Shown here: piece by piece, positions 1 through 8,696 of the stretch | How the letters are laid out: each line of letters opens with the position of its first letter | Numbering within the stretch: position 1 is the stretch's first letter | Assembly: GCA_964452325.1 (NCBI GenBank) | Contig: CAYVLB010000033.1 | Span: 1 to 17,503, forward strand | Source of the DNA: JALVCQ01 sp964452325 | Lineage (GTDB): Bacteria > Bacteroidota > Bacteroidia > JAADEI01 > JALVCQ01 | Reading direction: 5' to 3' | DNA length: 17,503 nt | Translations under genes and position numbers: made by a program | Notes under the pieces: model-generated | Databases searched by the model: none | What the model saw: only the letters and a program-made list of their open reading frames with translations | What the model was told of the DNA's origin: nothing

Positions 1-2777
1 TTTTCTCCTTCATTTTCAAGCACCTGTCGAAATACGGGCAGGGTTTGTTCGATAAGGAGTGCTTTTTTTCGCTGGTAGTGCTGCCATGCGGCTTCGAAGA
101 GTTGGTCTTCGAGTTCGGCGGTGTCCATTCGGGCAAATTCATCGGCGGAAAAGGGAGGGGCCACGGAGAGGGTCAACAGGGTTTCCATTTTGAGGGCTTC
201 GTATTCTTGGGTAGGATGATATAGTTCGACAATGCTGGTGATATAGTCGCGGAGGGCATTATGTAGGTCAACCTCGATTTTTTCGCCAAGGAGGGCATTA
301 CTTCGCCGTTTGTAGATAACCTCTCGTTGGGAATTCATCACGTCGTCATATTCCAATAGGCGCTTGCGGATACCAAAGTTGTTTTCTTCTACTTTTTTCT
401 GGGCCCGTTCGATGGAGCGTGTGATCATAGCATGTTGCATGGGTTCTCCTTCTTCGTATCCTAGGCGATCCAAGAGTCGGGCGATTCGATCAGAGCCAAA
501 TAGCCGCATCAAGTCGTCTTCAAGTGAAATAAAAAACTGGGACGATCCGGGATCTCCTTGTCGTCCGGCCCGTCCCCTCAGCTGTCGGTCGATTCGCCGG
601 GATTCGTGCCGTTCGGTGCCAATGATGGCCAGTCCACCTGCTTCTTTCACGCCGGATCCTAGTTTGATGTCCGTTCCGCGTCCAGCCATGTTGGTAGCAA
701 TGGTCACGGATCCTGCCTGTCCTGCTTCTGCCACGATTTCTGCTTCTCGCTGGTGGTGTTTGGCATTCAGTACGTTGTGGGGAATCCGCTTTCGTTTAAG
801 CATTCGGCTCAGCAATTCACTCACTTCTACGGAAGTTGTCCCAACCAGTACCGGCCTTCCTTGTTGACGGAAGTTTTCAATTGCTTCGATAACTGCGTTG
901 TATTTTTCGCGTTTGGTGCGGAATACCAGATCCTGTTTGTCTTCCCGAATTACTGGCTTATGGGTAGGGATTACCACCACCTCCAATTTGTAGATTTCCC
1001 AGAATTCGTTGGCTTCGGTTTCGGCGGTACCCGTCATTCCCGCCAGTTTATGATACATTCGGAAATAGTTTTGTAGGGTGATTGTAGCATAGGTTTGGGT
1101 GGCTGCCTGGACTTTCACGTTTTCTTTGGCTTCAATGGCTTGATGAAGTCCGTCGGAATATCGGCGTCCTTCCATAATGCGGCCGGTTTGCTCATCCACG
1201 ATTTTGACCTGCCCGTCCATAATCACGTATTCAACGTCGCGTTCGAAAAGGGTGTAGGCTTTGAGCAATTGCTGGATGGTATGGATGCGTTCGGTTTTCT
1301 CAGAAAATTCCCGAAGGAGTGCTTCTTTGGCTTTGAGTTTTTCTTCGTCGGGCATGTTGGATTTTTCAATTTCTACCAGTTTTTCACCCACATCGGGCAC
1401 GACGAAGAAGTTTGGATCTTCTCCAGCACCGGTGATGAGTTCAATCCCTTTATCGGTCAGTTCGACGACATTGTTCTTTTCATCGATGACAAAATAGAGT
1501 TCTCGGTCGATTTTGGGCATTTCTTTGCCCTGTTCTTGGAGGTAATAGTTTTCCACCTTTTGGAGGAACGCTTTGACGCCAGTTTCTTGAAGGAGTTTCA
1601 TCAATTGCTTGTGCTTGGGCATTCCCCGATAAGCCCTCAACAACATCATGGCCCCCTCATCCGTTTCCTTTTGATGGCTTCCTTTTTCTTGCCAGGCTTT
1701 TTTAGCGATCGCTACCGCCTTGGCCACATATTCTCGTTGGGCTTTGACGAGGCGTTCGACGCGGGGTTTGAGTTCATAAAACCGTTCGTGATCCTTTTCT
1801 GCTCCTTCGACCGGTCCAGAGATGATGAGGGGAGTTCGGGCATCATCGATGAGCACACTATCGATTTCGTCAACGATGGCATAGTGTAGTTTACGTTGGA
1901 CTCGGTCTTCGGGTCGGATTGCCATGTTATCCCTCAAGTAGTCAAACCCGAACTCGTTATTGGTCCCATAGGTAACGTCTGCCTGGTAGGCCTTTTTTCT
2001 TCCTTCCGAATGGGGTTTGTAATATTCCAGGCAATCGACCGTTACGCCCAGAAATTCGAGGAGTGGTCCATTCCATTCGGCATCCCTTCGGGCCAGATAG
2101 TCGTTAACGGTAACGATGTGCACACCTTCGCCTGCCAAGGCATTGAGGTAGGCCGGCAATGTGGAAACAAGGGTTTTTCCTTCGCCGGTAGCCATCTCAG
2201 CAATCTTGCCTTGGTGCAAGACGATTCCGCCCATCAATTGAACATCGTAATGAATCATCTTCCACGTTTGCCGTGTCCCTGCCACTGTCCACGTATTATG
2301 ATAAGTAACCGTTTCGTCCTCGATGGAGAGGAAGTCTCGGCCGGCTGCGGCCAGCTCACGGTCTCGTTCGGTGGCTTTGGCAACCAATTGCCCATTTTCA
2401 GTAAGGCGACGCGCAGTTTCTTTAACCACTGCAAAGGCTTCGGGTAGAATCTGCTCTAAAACCTCCTCAATTAGTCGATTGCGCTCTTTTTGGAATGTAT
2501 CCAAGCGTTGATATCGGCGTTCTTTTTCTTCGGGGGATAATGCTTCGGATTCGGCTTCTGCCCTCAGCTCGGCAATCTGGGTATCGATATCGTGAAGATA
2601 TTCGCGAATTCGCCGCCGAAAGACTGCCGACCGATCACGAAGTTGCTGATCCGACAGTTCACGCAATTTGGCATATTCAAGATTGATCGCTTCGACAAGG
2701 GGGCGTAATTTCTTGATGTCGCGTTGTTGCTTGTCGCCAAAAATCTTGGAAAAAATCTTAGTGATGCTTCCTAACAT
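1..2777 (-). CDS. secA: Preprotein translocase ATPase SecA (C-terminal end cut by window edge)
   Basis: SecA is the cytoplasmic motor ATPase that pushes unfolded preproteins through the SecYEG channel. About 925 residues are visible, starting at an ATG at 2777 (MLGSITKIF); the C-terminal part lies beyond base 1. Visible motifs are Walker A MATGEGKT (residues 195-202), Walker B with DEID at 303-306 followed by SVLIDDARTP, the TGRIMEGRRYSDGLHQAI segment, MAGRGTDIKLG, and RQLRGRAGRQGDPGSSQF of the second helicase domain. Walker A sits about 90 residues further in than in E. coli SecA, because of an extended charged N-terminal region, which fits Bacteroidota SecA. I read the frame through without an in-frame stop. 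The gene lies 113 bases downstream of a solute-binding lipoprotein on the same strand and could be cotranscribed with it. The family call is certain; whether the C-terminal metal-binding tail exists cannot be seen. Confidence 0.98.
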   Translation of the reverse strand, partial: MLGSITKIFSKIFGDKQQRDIKKLRPLVEAINLEYAKLRELSDQQLRDRSAVFRRRIREYLHDIDTQIAELRAEAESEALSPEEKERRYQRLDTFQKERNRLIEEVLEQILPEAFAVVKETARRLTENGQLVAKATERDRELAAAGRDFLSIEDETVTYHNTWTVAGTRQTWKMIHYDVQLMGGIVLHQGKIAEMATGEGKTLVSTLPAYLNALAGEGVHIVTVNDYLARRDAEWNGPLLEFLGVTVDCLEYYKPHSEGRKKAYQADVTYGTNNEFGFDYLRDNMAIRPEDRVQRKLHYAIVDEIDSVLIDDARTPLIISGPVEGAEKDHERFYELKPRVERLVKAQREYVAKAVAIAKKAWQEKGSHQKETDEGAMMLLRAYRGMPKHKQLMKLLQETGVKAFLQKVENYYLQEQGKEMPKIDRELYFVIDEKNNVVELTDKGIELITGAGEDPNFFVVPDVGEKLVEIEKSNMPDEEKLKAKEALLREFSEKTERIHTIQQLLKAYTLFERDVEYVIMDGQVKIVDEQTGRIMEGRRYSDGLHQAIEAKENVKVQAATQTYATITLQNYFRMYHKLAGMTGTAETEANEFWEIYKLEVVVIPTHKPVIREDKQDLVFRTKREKYNAVIEAIENFRQQGRPVLVGTTSVEVSELLSRMLKRKRIPHNVLNAKHHQREAEIVAEAGQAGSVTIATNMAGRGTDIKLGSGVKEAGGLAIIGTERHESRRIDRQLRGRAGRQGDPGSSQFFISLEDDLMRLFGSDRIARLLDRLGYEEGEPMQHAMITRSIERAQKKVEENNFGIRKRLLEYDDVMNSQREVIYKRRSNALLGEKIEVDLHNALRDYITSIVELYHPTQEYEALKMETLLTLSVAPPFSADEFARMDTAELEDQLFEAAWQHYQRKKALLIEQTLPVFRQVLENEGE

Positions 2778-2782
2778 AGCGT

Positions 2783-2790
2783 CAAATGTT
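2783..2790 (-). promoter_or_regulatory. Possible -7 box just before secA
   Basis: Read on the minus strand, AACATTTG matches the Bacteroidota -7 consensus TAnnTTTG at all but the first base. It ends five bases before the secA ATG. A weak TTAG lies 18 bases upstream where the -33 TTTG would be. If real, the transcript would start at or one or two bases before the start codon. The rest of the 113-base gap (2778-2890) shows no terminator hairpin and no RNA gene that I can recognise. Confidence 0.25.
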
Positions 2791-2890
2791 CATGTTTGTA
2801 GTCAATGGCTAACTTAGCAGCTGCGGTCAGATTAGGCCCAGCAATATTAACGTCCTCATGGTGGTTTAGTTCGATTCTGGGGAAGGGTGA

Positions 2891-4546
2891 TTAAGGTCCA
2901 TCGCCTCGTTTTTTGCGTATTTCTTCCCATTCAATCCAGCCCATCGGGTGGGGAGGAAGATTGAATACATCTGCCCGGAGTATATGGACAATTTCATCGT
3001 AATATAGCACCAGCACCGGCAGGCGGTGATACAAAATATTGACCATTTGGTTGTAAGCATGCCGACGTGCCGAGTCTGAAGCGGTCAATGCATATTGATA
3101 CACCGAGTCATACTGAGAATTGTTGAATCGGGTATAATTGGGTCCAAAAGGCGGAACATTTGCACTATAAAACAGCGAGAGATAGCTTTCGGGATCTGGA
3201 TAGTCGGCAATCCATGAGGCCCGGAATATGGGCAGGTCGCCTTGACGCATTCGCTGATGGTATCCGGAAGATGGGTAGACTTCCACATCAGTGGGGATTC
3301 CCAAGTTGCGCCAGCTGCGTGCTACAAAGAGGCACAGGTCCAAATAAGTGGCAGTGGTGGCAATGGTCAGCGGTTGGATGCGTACTCCCTGGCGTATCGC
3401 CTCCCGTAAATAATAATGGGCACTGTCGGGATAGTAGGAATATCCGGCAGTGGAATCTGGCCACATAGCGGGGGGGATGATGGAGTGATTGCCTGGACTT
3501 CCCAAACCGCGGCGCAGATGGCGAAGCATTTTGCGGCGGTCAATGGCAAATGCCAATGCTTTCCGGAAAGGTAGTGAATGTAAGGGGCTTTTCTGGGGAA
3601 GGTAAGAAGGATCCTGCAAGATTCCTAAGTACTCGGTATTGAGGAATGCGGATCGTACCAAGCGAAATCGGTCTTGAAGGGCGGGTTTTAGGTGCCCATC
3701 CCAGCCAATAAAGAAATCTGCCATTGCTTTTTGGGCGCCACTTAGCACGTCCAGCCGTCCCGACAAAAAGGCCAGGAATTCACTTTCCGGATTTTCAATG
3801 AAGGTAATAAAAAGGCCATCCAAGTGTGGTTTACCGGATCGAAAAAAGTTGGGATGACGTTTAAGAGAAAGTACCTCACCCGCCACCCAATAATGGAATT
3901 GGAAGGGACCGCTTCCGACAGGATGTCTGCCAAATTCACGCTGCCCGTAATAATCCACAGCCTCCGGGGGAACTATTCCACAATATGGCAAAGCCAGTAA
4001 CCCTAGAAACGGAGGGAAGGGATCTCGCAACCGAAACACTACCGTTGAGTCATCCTGTGCATAGATGCCCTCCGTATATCCCTTTTGGGGTGAATATTGG
4101 ATGCGATTGCGAAACAGCCAAGCTCCCGGCGATGCGATAGTGGTATCCAGCAATCGGCGAATACTAAAGACGACATCATGGGCCGTCAACCGCCGTCCCA
4201 CACCTTGTGGGAAACATGGATCGTGATGGAACCAGACATCCCGACGAAGATAAAACACATAGGTCCGCCCCGAGTCGCGCACTTCCCAACGGCGTGCCAC
4301 CCCCGGCCGGATGGTCAGGTCGTCCTTCACCTCCACCAGTGTTGAGAACAATGCCCGTACCACCAACATATTGTTCAAGTTGGATGCATATGCCGGGTCT
4401 ATCGAAGTAACCACACCGTGAATGTTGTAGTATAGCCAGTTCGATGGACGGACTTGAGTATTTCTGCACCCTGACGTCAAGGTGAGTATTCCCCACAATC
4501 CGCCTATCAATCCCCCAAATCGGAAAGGAATTTTTTTTCTTTGCAT
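2891..4546 (-). CDS. OppA/DppA-type solute-binding lipoprotein (SBP_bac_5 family)
   Basis: Likely a substrate-binding protein of the peptide/nickel/oligosaccharide ABC transporter class, anchored by lipid outside the inner membrane. I chose the ATG at 4546, giving 551 residues beginning MQRKKIPF, because it makes a compact lipoprotein signal with lipobox LTSGC (Cys 27). An ATG six codons upstream at 4564 is also possible. Family features are the opening TSIDPAYASN region, LRRDVWFHHDPCF followed by TAHDVVFSIRRLL, the VGSGPFQF segment, FRKALAFAIDR, and WIADYPDPESYLSLFYS near the C-terminus. A second, related lipoprotein lies at 14928-16664; both share the DPCF cysteine and the ADYPDPE block. 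No permease or ATPase genes of an Opp system flank it. The ligand is unknown. The start lies only 19 bases from the start of the divergent hydrolase gene. Confidence 0.9.
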   Translation of the reverse strand: MQRKKIPFRFGGLIGGLWGILTLTSGCRNTQVRPSNWLYYNIHGVVTSIDPAYASNLNNMLVVRALFSTLVEVKDDLTIRPGVARRWEVRDSGRTYVFYLRRDVWFHHDPCFPQGVGRRLTAHDVVFSIRRLLDTTIASPGAWLFRNRIQYSPQKGYTEGIYAQDDSTVVFRLRDPFPPFLGLLALPYCGIVPPEAVDYYGQREFGRHPVGSGPFQFHYWVAGEVLSLKRHPNFFRSGKPHLDGLFITFIENPESEFLAFLSGRLDVLSGAQKAMADFFIGWDGHLKPALQDRFRLVRSAFLNTEYLGILQDPSYLPQKSPLHSLPFRKALAFAIDRRKMLRHLRRGLGSPGNHSIIPPAMWPDSTAGYSYYPDSAHYYLREAIRQGVRIQPLTIATTATYLDLCLFVARSWRNLGIPTDVEVYPSSGYHQRMRQGDLPIFRASWIADYPDPESYLSLFYSANVPPFGPNYTRFNNSQYDSVYQYALTASDSARRHAYNQMVNILYHRLPVLVLYYDEIVHILRADVFNLPPHPMGWIEWEEIRKKRGDGP

Positions 4547-4551
4547 TAAAG

Positions 4552-4559
4552 CAAAAGTG
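4552..4559 (-). promoter_or_regulatory. Possible -7 box before the binding-lipoprotein gene
   Basis: On the minus strand CACTTTTG matches TAnnTTTG except at the first base. It ends five bases before the chosen ATG at 4546, the same spacing as before secA. I could not find a good TTTG at the -33 position, so the call is weak. It overlaps the start region of the divergent hydrolase gene. Confidence 0.22.
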
Positions 4560-4565
4560 CACATT

Positions 4566-5246
4566 ATGCGGATAACTTATTATGGGCACGCAGCCTTTTC
4601 GGTAACAACAAACGGCAAAACGCTGTTGTTTGACCCGTTCATCACTCCAAATCCCCTGGCCAAAGGCGTGAAGATATCCAATTTGCACCCCGATTATATT
4701 TTCATTTCCCATGCCCACGAAGACCACGTGGCAGATGCCCTCGACATTGCCAAAAACACTGGTGCTACCATCATCTCTATTTTTGAGATCGTGGAATGGT
4801 TTACCAACCAAGGAGCTCCTTCGGGGCACCCCATGAATTTCGGCGGGCAATGGAAGTTTGACTTCGGTATCGTTAAAATGGTGCAAGCTGCCCATTCAAG
4901 TGTGTTTTCAGATGGCACTTATGGTGGCAACCCTGGTGGATTCATCATTCGCAACAGCGAAGCCACTTTTTACTACGCCGGCGACACCGCCCTAATGATG
5001 GAGATGAAACTATGGGGTGAACAATACGACTTCGACTTCGTGGTGCTTCCCATCGGAGACAATTTCACCATGGGGATTGATGATGCTATTGTGGCAGCTC
5101 GTTTCCTGAATGCTCGTCGAGTGGTGGGTGTTCACTACAACACGTTTCCCTATATTGAAATTGATCCTGACCAAGCGCGCCAACAATTCCGAGAAGCTGG
5201 GATTGAATTGTTGTTACCGGGCATTGGTGAAACTATCGAACTCTGA
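4566..5246 (+). CDS. UPF0173 metal-dependent hydrolase (metallo-beta-lactamase fold)
   Basis: A 226-residue cytoplasmic protein of the UPF0173/YtkL-like family of predicted metal-dependent hydrolases. The substrate of the family is not established. The metal-binding pattern is complete: SHAHEDH (His 49, His 51, Asp 53, His 54), His 110 in QAAHSS, Asp 140 in YYAGDTAL and His 190 in VGVHYNT. The start at the ATG at 4566 gives MRITYYGHAAF, the normal N-terminus of this family. The reading frame extends further upstream to 4482, but that part overlaps the divergent lipoprotein gene and does not look like family sequence. parA follows after 12 bases, so the two are probably one transcript. There is no Shine-Dalgarno sequence. 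Confidence 0.95.
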   Translation: MRITYYGHAAFSVTTNGKTLLFDPFITPNPLAKGVKISNLHPDYIFISHAHEDHVADALDIAKNTGATIISIFEIVEWFTNQGAPSGHPMNFGGQWKFDFGIVKMVQAAHSSVFSDGTYGGNPGGFIIRNSEATFYYAGDTALMMEMKLWGEQYDFDFVVLPIGDNFTMGIDDAIVAARFLNARRVVGVHYNTFPYIEIDPDQARQQFREAGIELLLPGIGETIEL

Positions 5247-5258
5247 TCCATTAGCCAT

Positions 5259-6044
5259 ATGACGAAGGTCATTGCCATCGCCAATCAAAAAGGAGGGGTT
5301 GGGAAAACCACCACTTCGGTCAACTTGGCAGCCAGTTTAGCAGTCTTGGAGCGTCAAGTACTCTTAGTTGATGCAGATCCCCAGGCCAATGCCACATCCG
5401 GATTGGGCATTGTCCTTGAACCTGATACTCCCACTATCTATGAGCTGCTTATCGGCCAGGCTGATATTGCCTCTGTTATTCGCGATACCAGTATCCCTTA
5501 CCTTCAGGTCGTTCCGTCGAAGATCGACCTGGTGGGAGCCGAAGTCGAACTAATCAGCATGTCGGATCGGGAGCAGGTAATGCACCAAGCATTATCGGGC
5601 ATTCCTTCCGAGATTGATTATGTAATCATCGACTGTGCCCCTTCATTGGGGTTGATCACCGTCAATGCCTTAACTGCTGCAGATAGTGTGTTGATTCCCG
5701 TCCAATGCGAGTATTTTGCTTTGGAGGGGCTGGGGAAATTGCTGAATACCATTCGGCTGGTTCAGCAAAGTCTGAATCCGTCACTCACCATCGAAGGAGT
5801 GCTCTTGACTATGTTTGATGCCCGATTGCGGCTATCAAACCATGTAGCACAAGAGGTGCGGCGATATTTCAAGGACTTGACGTTCCGTACTGTCATCAAT
5901 CGGAATGTTCGTCTCAGTGAAGCCCCCAGCCACGGGGTGCCGGCATTGATGTATGACATTAAATCGACGGGTGCCCAAAATTACCTCAACCTTGCCCGCG
6001 AAATCATCCAACGTAATGAAGTAGCCAGTAAGGTTACCGAATAA
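5259..6044 (+). CDS. parA: ParA/Soj-type chromosome partitioning ATPase
   Basis: A 261-residue ParA/Soj ATPase, which in known systems binds DNA nonspecifically as an ATP dimer and moves ParB-parS complexes to segregate replicated chromosomes. It has the deviant Walker A KGGVGKTTT (signature Lys 11, Lys 16), DADPQANAT (residues 38-46), the Walker B region VIIDCAPSLG (Asp 125), and VLIPVQCEYFALEGL. It lacks an N-terminal helix-turn-helix extension, as expected for a chromosomal Soj rather than a P1-type plasmid ParA. It lies 12 bases after the UPF0173 hydrolase gene. No parB follows: the next gene is a convergent metallopeptidase, and the 36 bases between them contain no convincing terminator. 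The partner ParB must be elsewhere if it exists. Confidence 0.97.
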   Translation: MTKVIAIANQKGGVGKTTTSVNLAASLAVLERQVLLVDADPQANATSGLGIVLEPDTPTIYELLIGQADIASVIRDTSIPYLQVVPSKIDLVGAEVELISMSDREQVMHQALSGIPSEIDYVIIDCAPSLGLITVNALTAADSVLIPVQCEYFALEGLGKLLNTIRLVQQSLNPSLTIEGVLLTMFDARLRLSNHVAQEVRRYFKDLTFRTVINRNVRLSEAPSHGVPALMYDIKSTGAQNYLNLAREIIQRNEVASKVTE

Positions 6045-6080
6045 ATTCCGTCATCCTATTGCTACTGATCTTTGATGGAA

Positions 6081-8648
6081 CTATCTTCCGATGTGGCGAA
6101 CGATATCGTCATAATTGTCCTGATTGGGGTCTAACCATTGGCGAAGTTGTTTGGTTGCCCTCAATACTGTTCTGTATTGGTCGGGCTGTGTGGGCACTTC
6201 TGTTAAGTACAAGTAAGCCAACCGATTCAAACCTTTGACGGGTGCGTCAGGGCTTTTGCGTTGAAGGAATCGGGCAAACTGAGCATACAGCTGCACGTGA
6301 TACGAAGTAGAGGGGGCAGTTAAAATGTGTATCCACCATTTCAACGCTGGCTGGAGGGGTCCTTGACGAATAATTTCAAGTTTGGCAAAGGGATGAATTA
6401 GCGAATCGGAGATTGCAACCTCAAAGGCGCGCACTGAATCTTGCCGGTTCAACAACCATAAAGCCAACCTACGGAAATTCATTACGGGATGATAACGAAT
6501 CACCCATTCAAGGCTGTCCGGATCCATAACCCTACATTGGGGGGCATTGGATCGGGTGTCGAGGCAATAACGTCCCAGCCATCGAAATGCAGAAGGGTGG
6601 GGATGTTCCGGTGTGCTTTGCCGATATAGTGATTCCGCAACCGGCAATAGAAATTGCCATCCCTGGTGAAAAGATTCCGTAGCCTCGAGAAGGATAGAAA
6701 AAGCCAGCGACTGTGCTGGTGGTGAGGCTTGTGGAATCTGTCGGGCAAATTCCCATAAAACTGCGGAATCGTTCCGCAGTTGTTTCAGCAAAGACGCCCG
6801 CAAAAAATATTGGTCCACTAATTTCCCACATTCCCAAAATCGCTGCACGGCCATATCAGCGGGTAAATCTTCTTCCAAGCTCATTAACCACGGACGCCCT
6901 GCATTAAAGACAAACCATTGCACGTCAGATCGGGGGAATCGGTAGATAATCGGTGTATCTTCACTCCATATCCAGACAGTATCCCTTACGAGTTGATCAG
7001 AATATTGCACAAGTAAGGGCACGGGCAAGTAATTACCGTGTGAAAGCACGCGAATGGAAAGGGAAGGTGATCCTGTTGTTGAATCGAGGGCAACATACCG
7101 AAGGGCAAGCTCAGGTACGGTCTCATCGAGAAACAACTGATAGATTAGCCATTCCAAGTCGTAGCCGGTGGTTGCTTCAAAAGTGCTAATAAAGTCGTGC
7201 AAGGAAACATTCTTCCACTTATAGGTATCCAACAAATGACGGGCGGCTCGCCAAAACAGTGAATCTCCTAAATACCACCGCAAGCCGTGCAGCTGATGGG
7301 CCCCACGGGGATATCGGTGGGCATCGAAAAGGTCTTCAGGGTCGGCAATGTGATAGTTAACAATTGGTTGAAAGCCACGGGCTATGGCCCACAAGACCCT
7401 TGGTGTCCAGGAAGCCAACACCTGCGCTGCCATGACCGAATCTCCTTTTTGTTCATTCCACAAGTATTCGGAATATTCTGCCCATGACTCGTTGATAAAC
7501 AAGTGAGGCCAGGAAGAGAGGGTGACTAAATCACCCCACCATTGGTGTCCCAGCTCGTGGGCTATTAGTCCTTCGCTATTCCGATTAGAGGCGTGTAAAT
7601 AATTATGGTTCATTCCTTCGTAAAGCGAAGTAATGGATGCATTTTCCATTCCGCCTGCCACAAAGTCCCGCACCACTATCTGACCATATTTAGGCCAAGG
7701 GAAAGGCTCATCAAACATTTTCTCAAATATTCGCATCATTTGGGCGGTGCGTTTCAACCATACATGTCCTCCTGCTTCATAGCCCCGTTCGCCAATCCAC
7801 ATCAAAGGGATGTCCCGATACTTTTCCGTTACCACCGACCATTCTCCGATTGCCACAAAGGCCAAATATGGAGACATTGGCCGATTCATTTGCCACACAT
7901 CGGTACGTGTACCGTTGCCGTTATCATATGAATAAGTCAACACCCCATTGGCTACCGACACCATTGCCGTATCAAAGGTGAGTCGGAAAGTAAATGTGCC
8001 CTTTTGTCGGGGATGTTCGATGGTCGGCATCCATTCGCTGTTGTAGGCAACTTCTCCTTGCGTCCAAAGGCTTCGGGGCTTACCCGGGAATTTTCTGCGG
8101 GGGTTGACCCAATACATACCCAATCGGTCGGATTGTTCCCATGGGTGTGGGTGACTTGGCGGGGAAAAACGCTTTCGATATCGAAGGTAGAGACTTACGG
8201 TGTCTCCTCGACGGAGGGGTGTATGAAGTCGAATGTAAATGCGGCGTCGCCATCCTTGCGAATCTTCCGGATATTCGTAGGTAAATCTGCGATTAGCACC
8301 GATCGAATCCAACTCAAATTGCGAAGCATCAATGGCAAACGATTGGACGTGTGGCCAATCTGCTGCTAAGGTCAGGATGGCCTCTGCTTCCAATGTGCGT
8401 TGTTCCCATAACGGACGTAATGCCACATCGGTATGAATCAGTCGTACATTCTGTGGGGGCAGTCGATAAAATTCATCGTAAGGCCTTAGCGGATGAAAAT
8501 CTCCTACGAAAGCCTTCCGCGGGTTTTCCTGTACTTCGATTTCGGGAAACGTTACTTCGGGCATCGGGCGGAAAGCGGCACATCCCACAACCATCATCCA
8601 CACAAAGCCCATCGCAAGAAGCACTATAATTTGATGCATTGTTTTCAA
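6081..8648 (-). CDS. M1-family zinc aminopeptidase-like lipoprotein
   Basis: A large M1 (gluzincin) metallopeptidase predicted to remove N-terminal residues from peptides outside the cytoplasm. Numbered from a TTG at 8648 (855 residues), it has the exopeptidase motif GGMEN (332-336, a GAMEN variant), the zinc site HELGH (364-368) with the third ligand Glu 387 exactly 18 residues later in NESWAEY, and a downstream YPRGAHQL that probably carries the transition-state Tyr. The N-terminus is a lipoprotein signal ending VVGC (Cys 23). The TTG start supplies a lysine for the signal's basic end; the ATG at 8639 would give an uncharged 852-residue form. The C-terminal third (about residue 560 onward) looks helical and I do not recognise it. 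The gene is convergent with parA and divergent from the DUF4199 gene. Confidence 0.95.
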   Translation of the reverse strand: MKTMHQIIVLLAMGFVWMMVVGCAAFRPMPEVTFPEIEVQENPRKAFVGDFHPLRPYDEFYRLPPQNVRLIHTDVALRPLWEQRTLEAEAILTLAADWPHVQSFAIDASQFELDSIGANRRFTYEYPEDSQGWRRRIYIRLHTPLRRGDTVSLYLRYRKRFSPPSHPHPWEQSDRLGMYWVNPRRKFPGKPRSLWTQGEVAYNSEWMPTIEHPRQKGTFTFRLTFDTAMVSVANGVLTYSYDNGNGTRTDVWQMNRPMSPYLAFVAIGEWSVVTEKYRDIPLMWIGERGYEAGGHVWLKRTAQMMRIFEKMFDEPFPWPKYGQIVVRDFVAGGMENASITSLYEGMNHNYLHASNRNSEGLIAHELGHQWWGDLVTLSSWPHLFINESWAEYSEYLWNEQKGDSVMAAQVLASWTPRVLWAIARGFQPIVNYHIADPEDLFDAHRYPRGAHQLHGLRWYLGDSLFWRAARHLLDTYKWKNVSLHDFISTFEATTGYDLEWLIYQLFLDETVPELALRYVALDSTTGSPSLSIRVLSHGNYLPVPLLVQYSDQLVRDTVWIWSEDTPIIYRFPRSDVQWFVFNAGRPWLMSLEEDLPADMAVQRFWECGKLVDQYFLRASLLKQLRNDSAVLWEFARQIPQASPPAQSLAFSILLEATESFHQGWQFLLPVAESLYRQSTPEHPHPSAFRWLGRYCLDTRSNAPQCRVMDPDSLEWVIRYHPVMNFRRLALWLLNRQDSVRAFEVAISDSLIHPFAKLEIIRQGPLQPALKWWIHILTAPSTSYHVQLYAQFARFLQRKSPDAPVKGLNRLAYLYLTEVPTQPDQYRTVLRATKQLRQWLDPNQDNYDDIVRHIGR
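6759..6781 (-). repeat. Perfect 10-bp inverted repeat (hairpin) inside the M1 peptidase gene
   Basis: On the coding (minus) strand AACTGCGGAA and TTCCGCAGTT flank a three-base loop CGA with no mismatch, and the last arm runs into TTAT, giving four T in a row at the end. It encodes the Q-L-R-N-D-S-A-V-L stretch in the C-terminal part of the peptidase. It resembles a weak intrinsic terminator or an mRNA structure but may be chance. Confidence 0.6.
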
Positions 8649-8665
8649 CGCTGAAAATGGGAAGG

Positions 8666-8696
8666 CAAAGGTAAGACCATCTCATTTCCATTGAAA
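8666..8696 (-). promoter_or_regulatory. Bacteroidota-type promoter of the M1 peptidase gene
   Basis: On the minus strand the -7 box TACCTTTG (8673 down to 8666) is a perfect TAnnTTTG. A -33-like TTTC (8696 down to 8693) lies 19 bases upstream, the usual spacing. Transcription would start around 8661, leaving a leader of roughly 13 to 22 bases before the TTG/ATG start candidates. The -33 region is shared with the opposite promoter. Confidence 0.55.

Noticed and set aside
1095..1889. Long plus-strand open frame opposite secA (also 1896-2447 and 364-867)
   Set aside because: These are antisense shadows of the SecA codons. The predicted proteins are rich in Phe/Gly/His or Ser/Arg without any family likeness, while the minus strand encodes a clear, uninterrupted SecA.
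2778..2890. Frame continuing after the binding-lipoprotein stop into the gap before secA (ending in a KHEHLTLC-like tail)
   Set aside because: It is open for about 40 codons after the TAA, but it has no start of its own, matches nothing I know, and runs into the secA start. It is more likely ordinary intergenic DNA than a readthrough tail or gene remnant.
2891..4546. Either binding lipoprotein as the missing phosphate-binding PstS
   Set aside because: Both are 550-580 residues with clear OppA/DppA-type motifs. PstS is shorter and of a different binding-protein family.
4176..4895. Minus-strand open frame of 239 codons across the divergent start region
   Set aside because: It overlaps two well-supported genes in other frames, and its translation shows no signal, domain or coherent composition.
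6045..6080. Possible bidirectional terminator between convergent parA and the M1 peptidase gene
   Set aside because: I found only a four-base GGAA/TTCC pairing and no T-run on either side.
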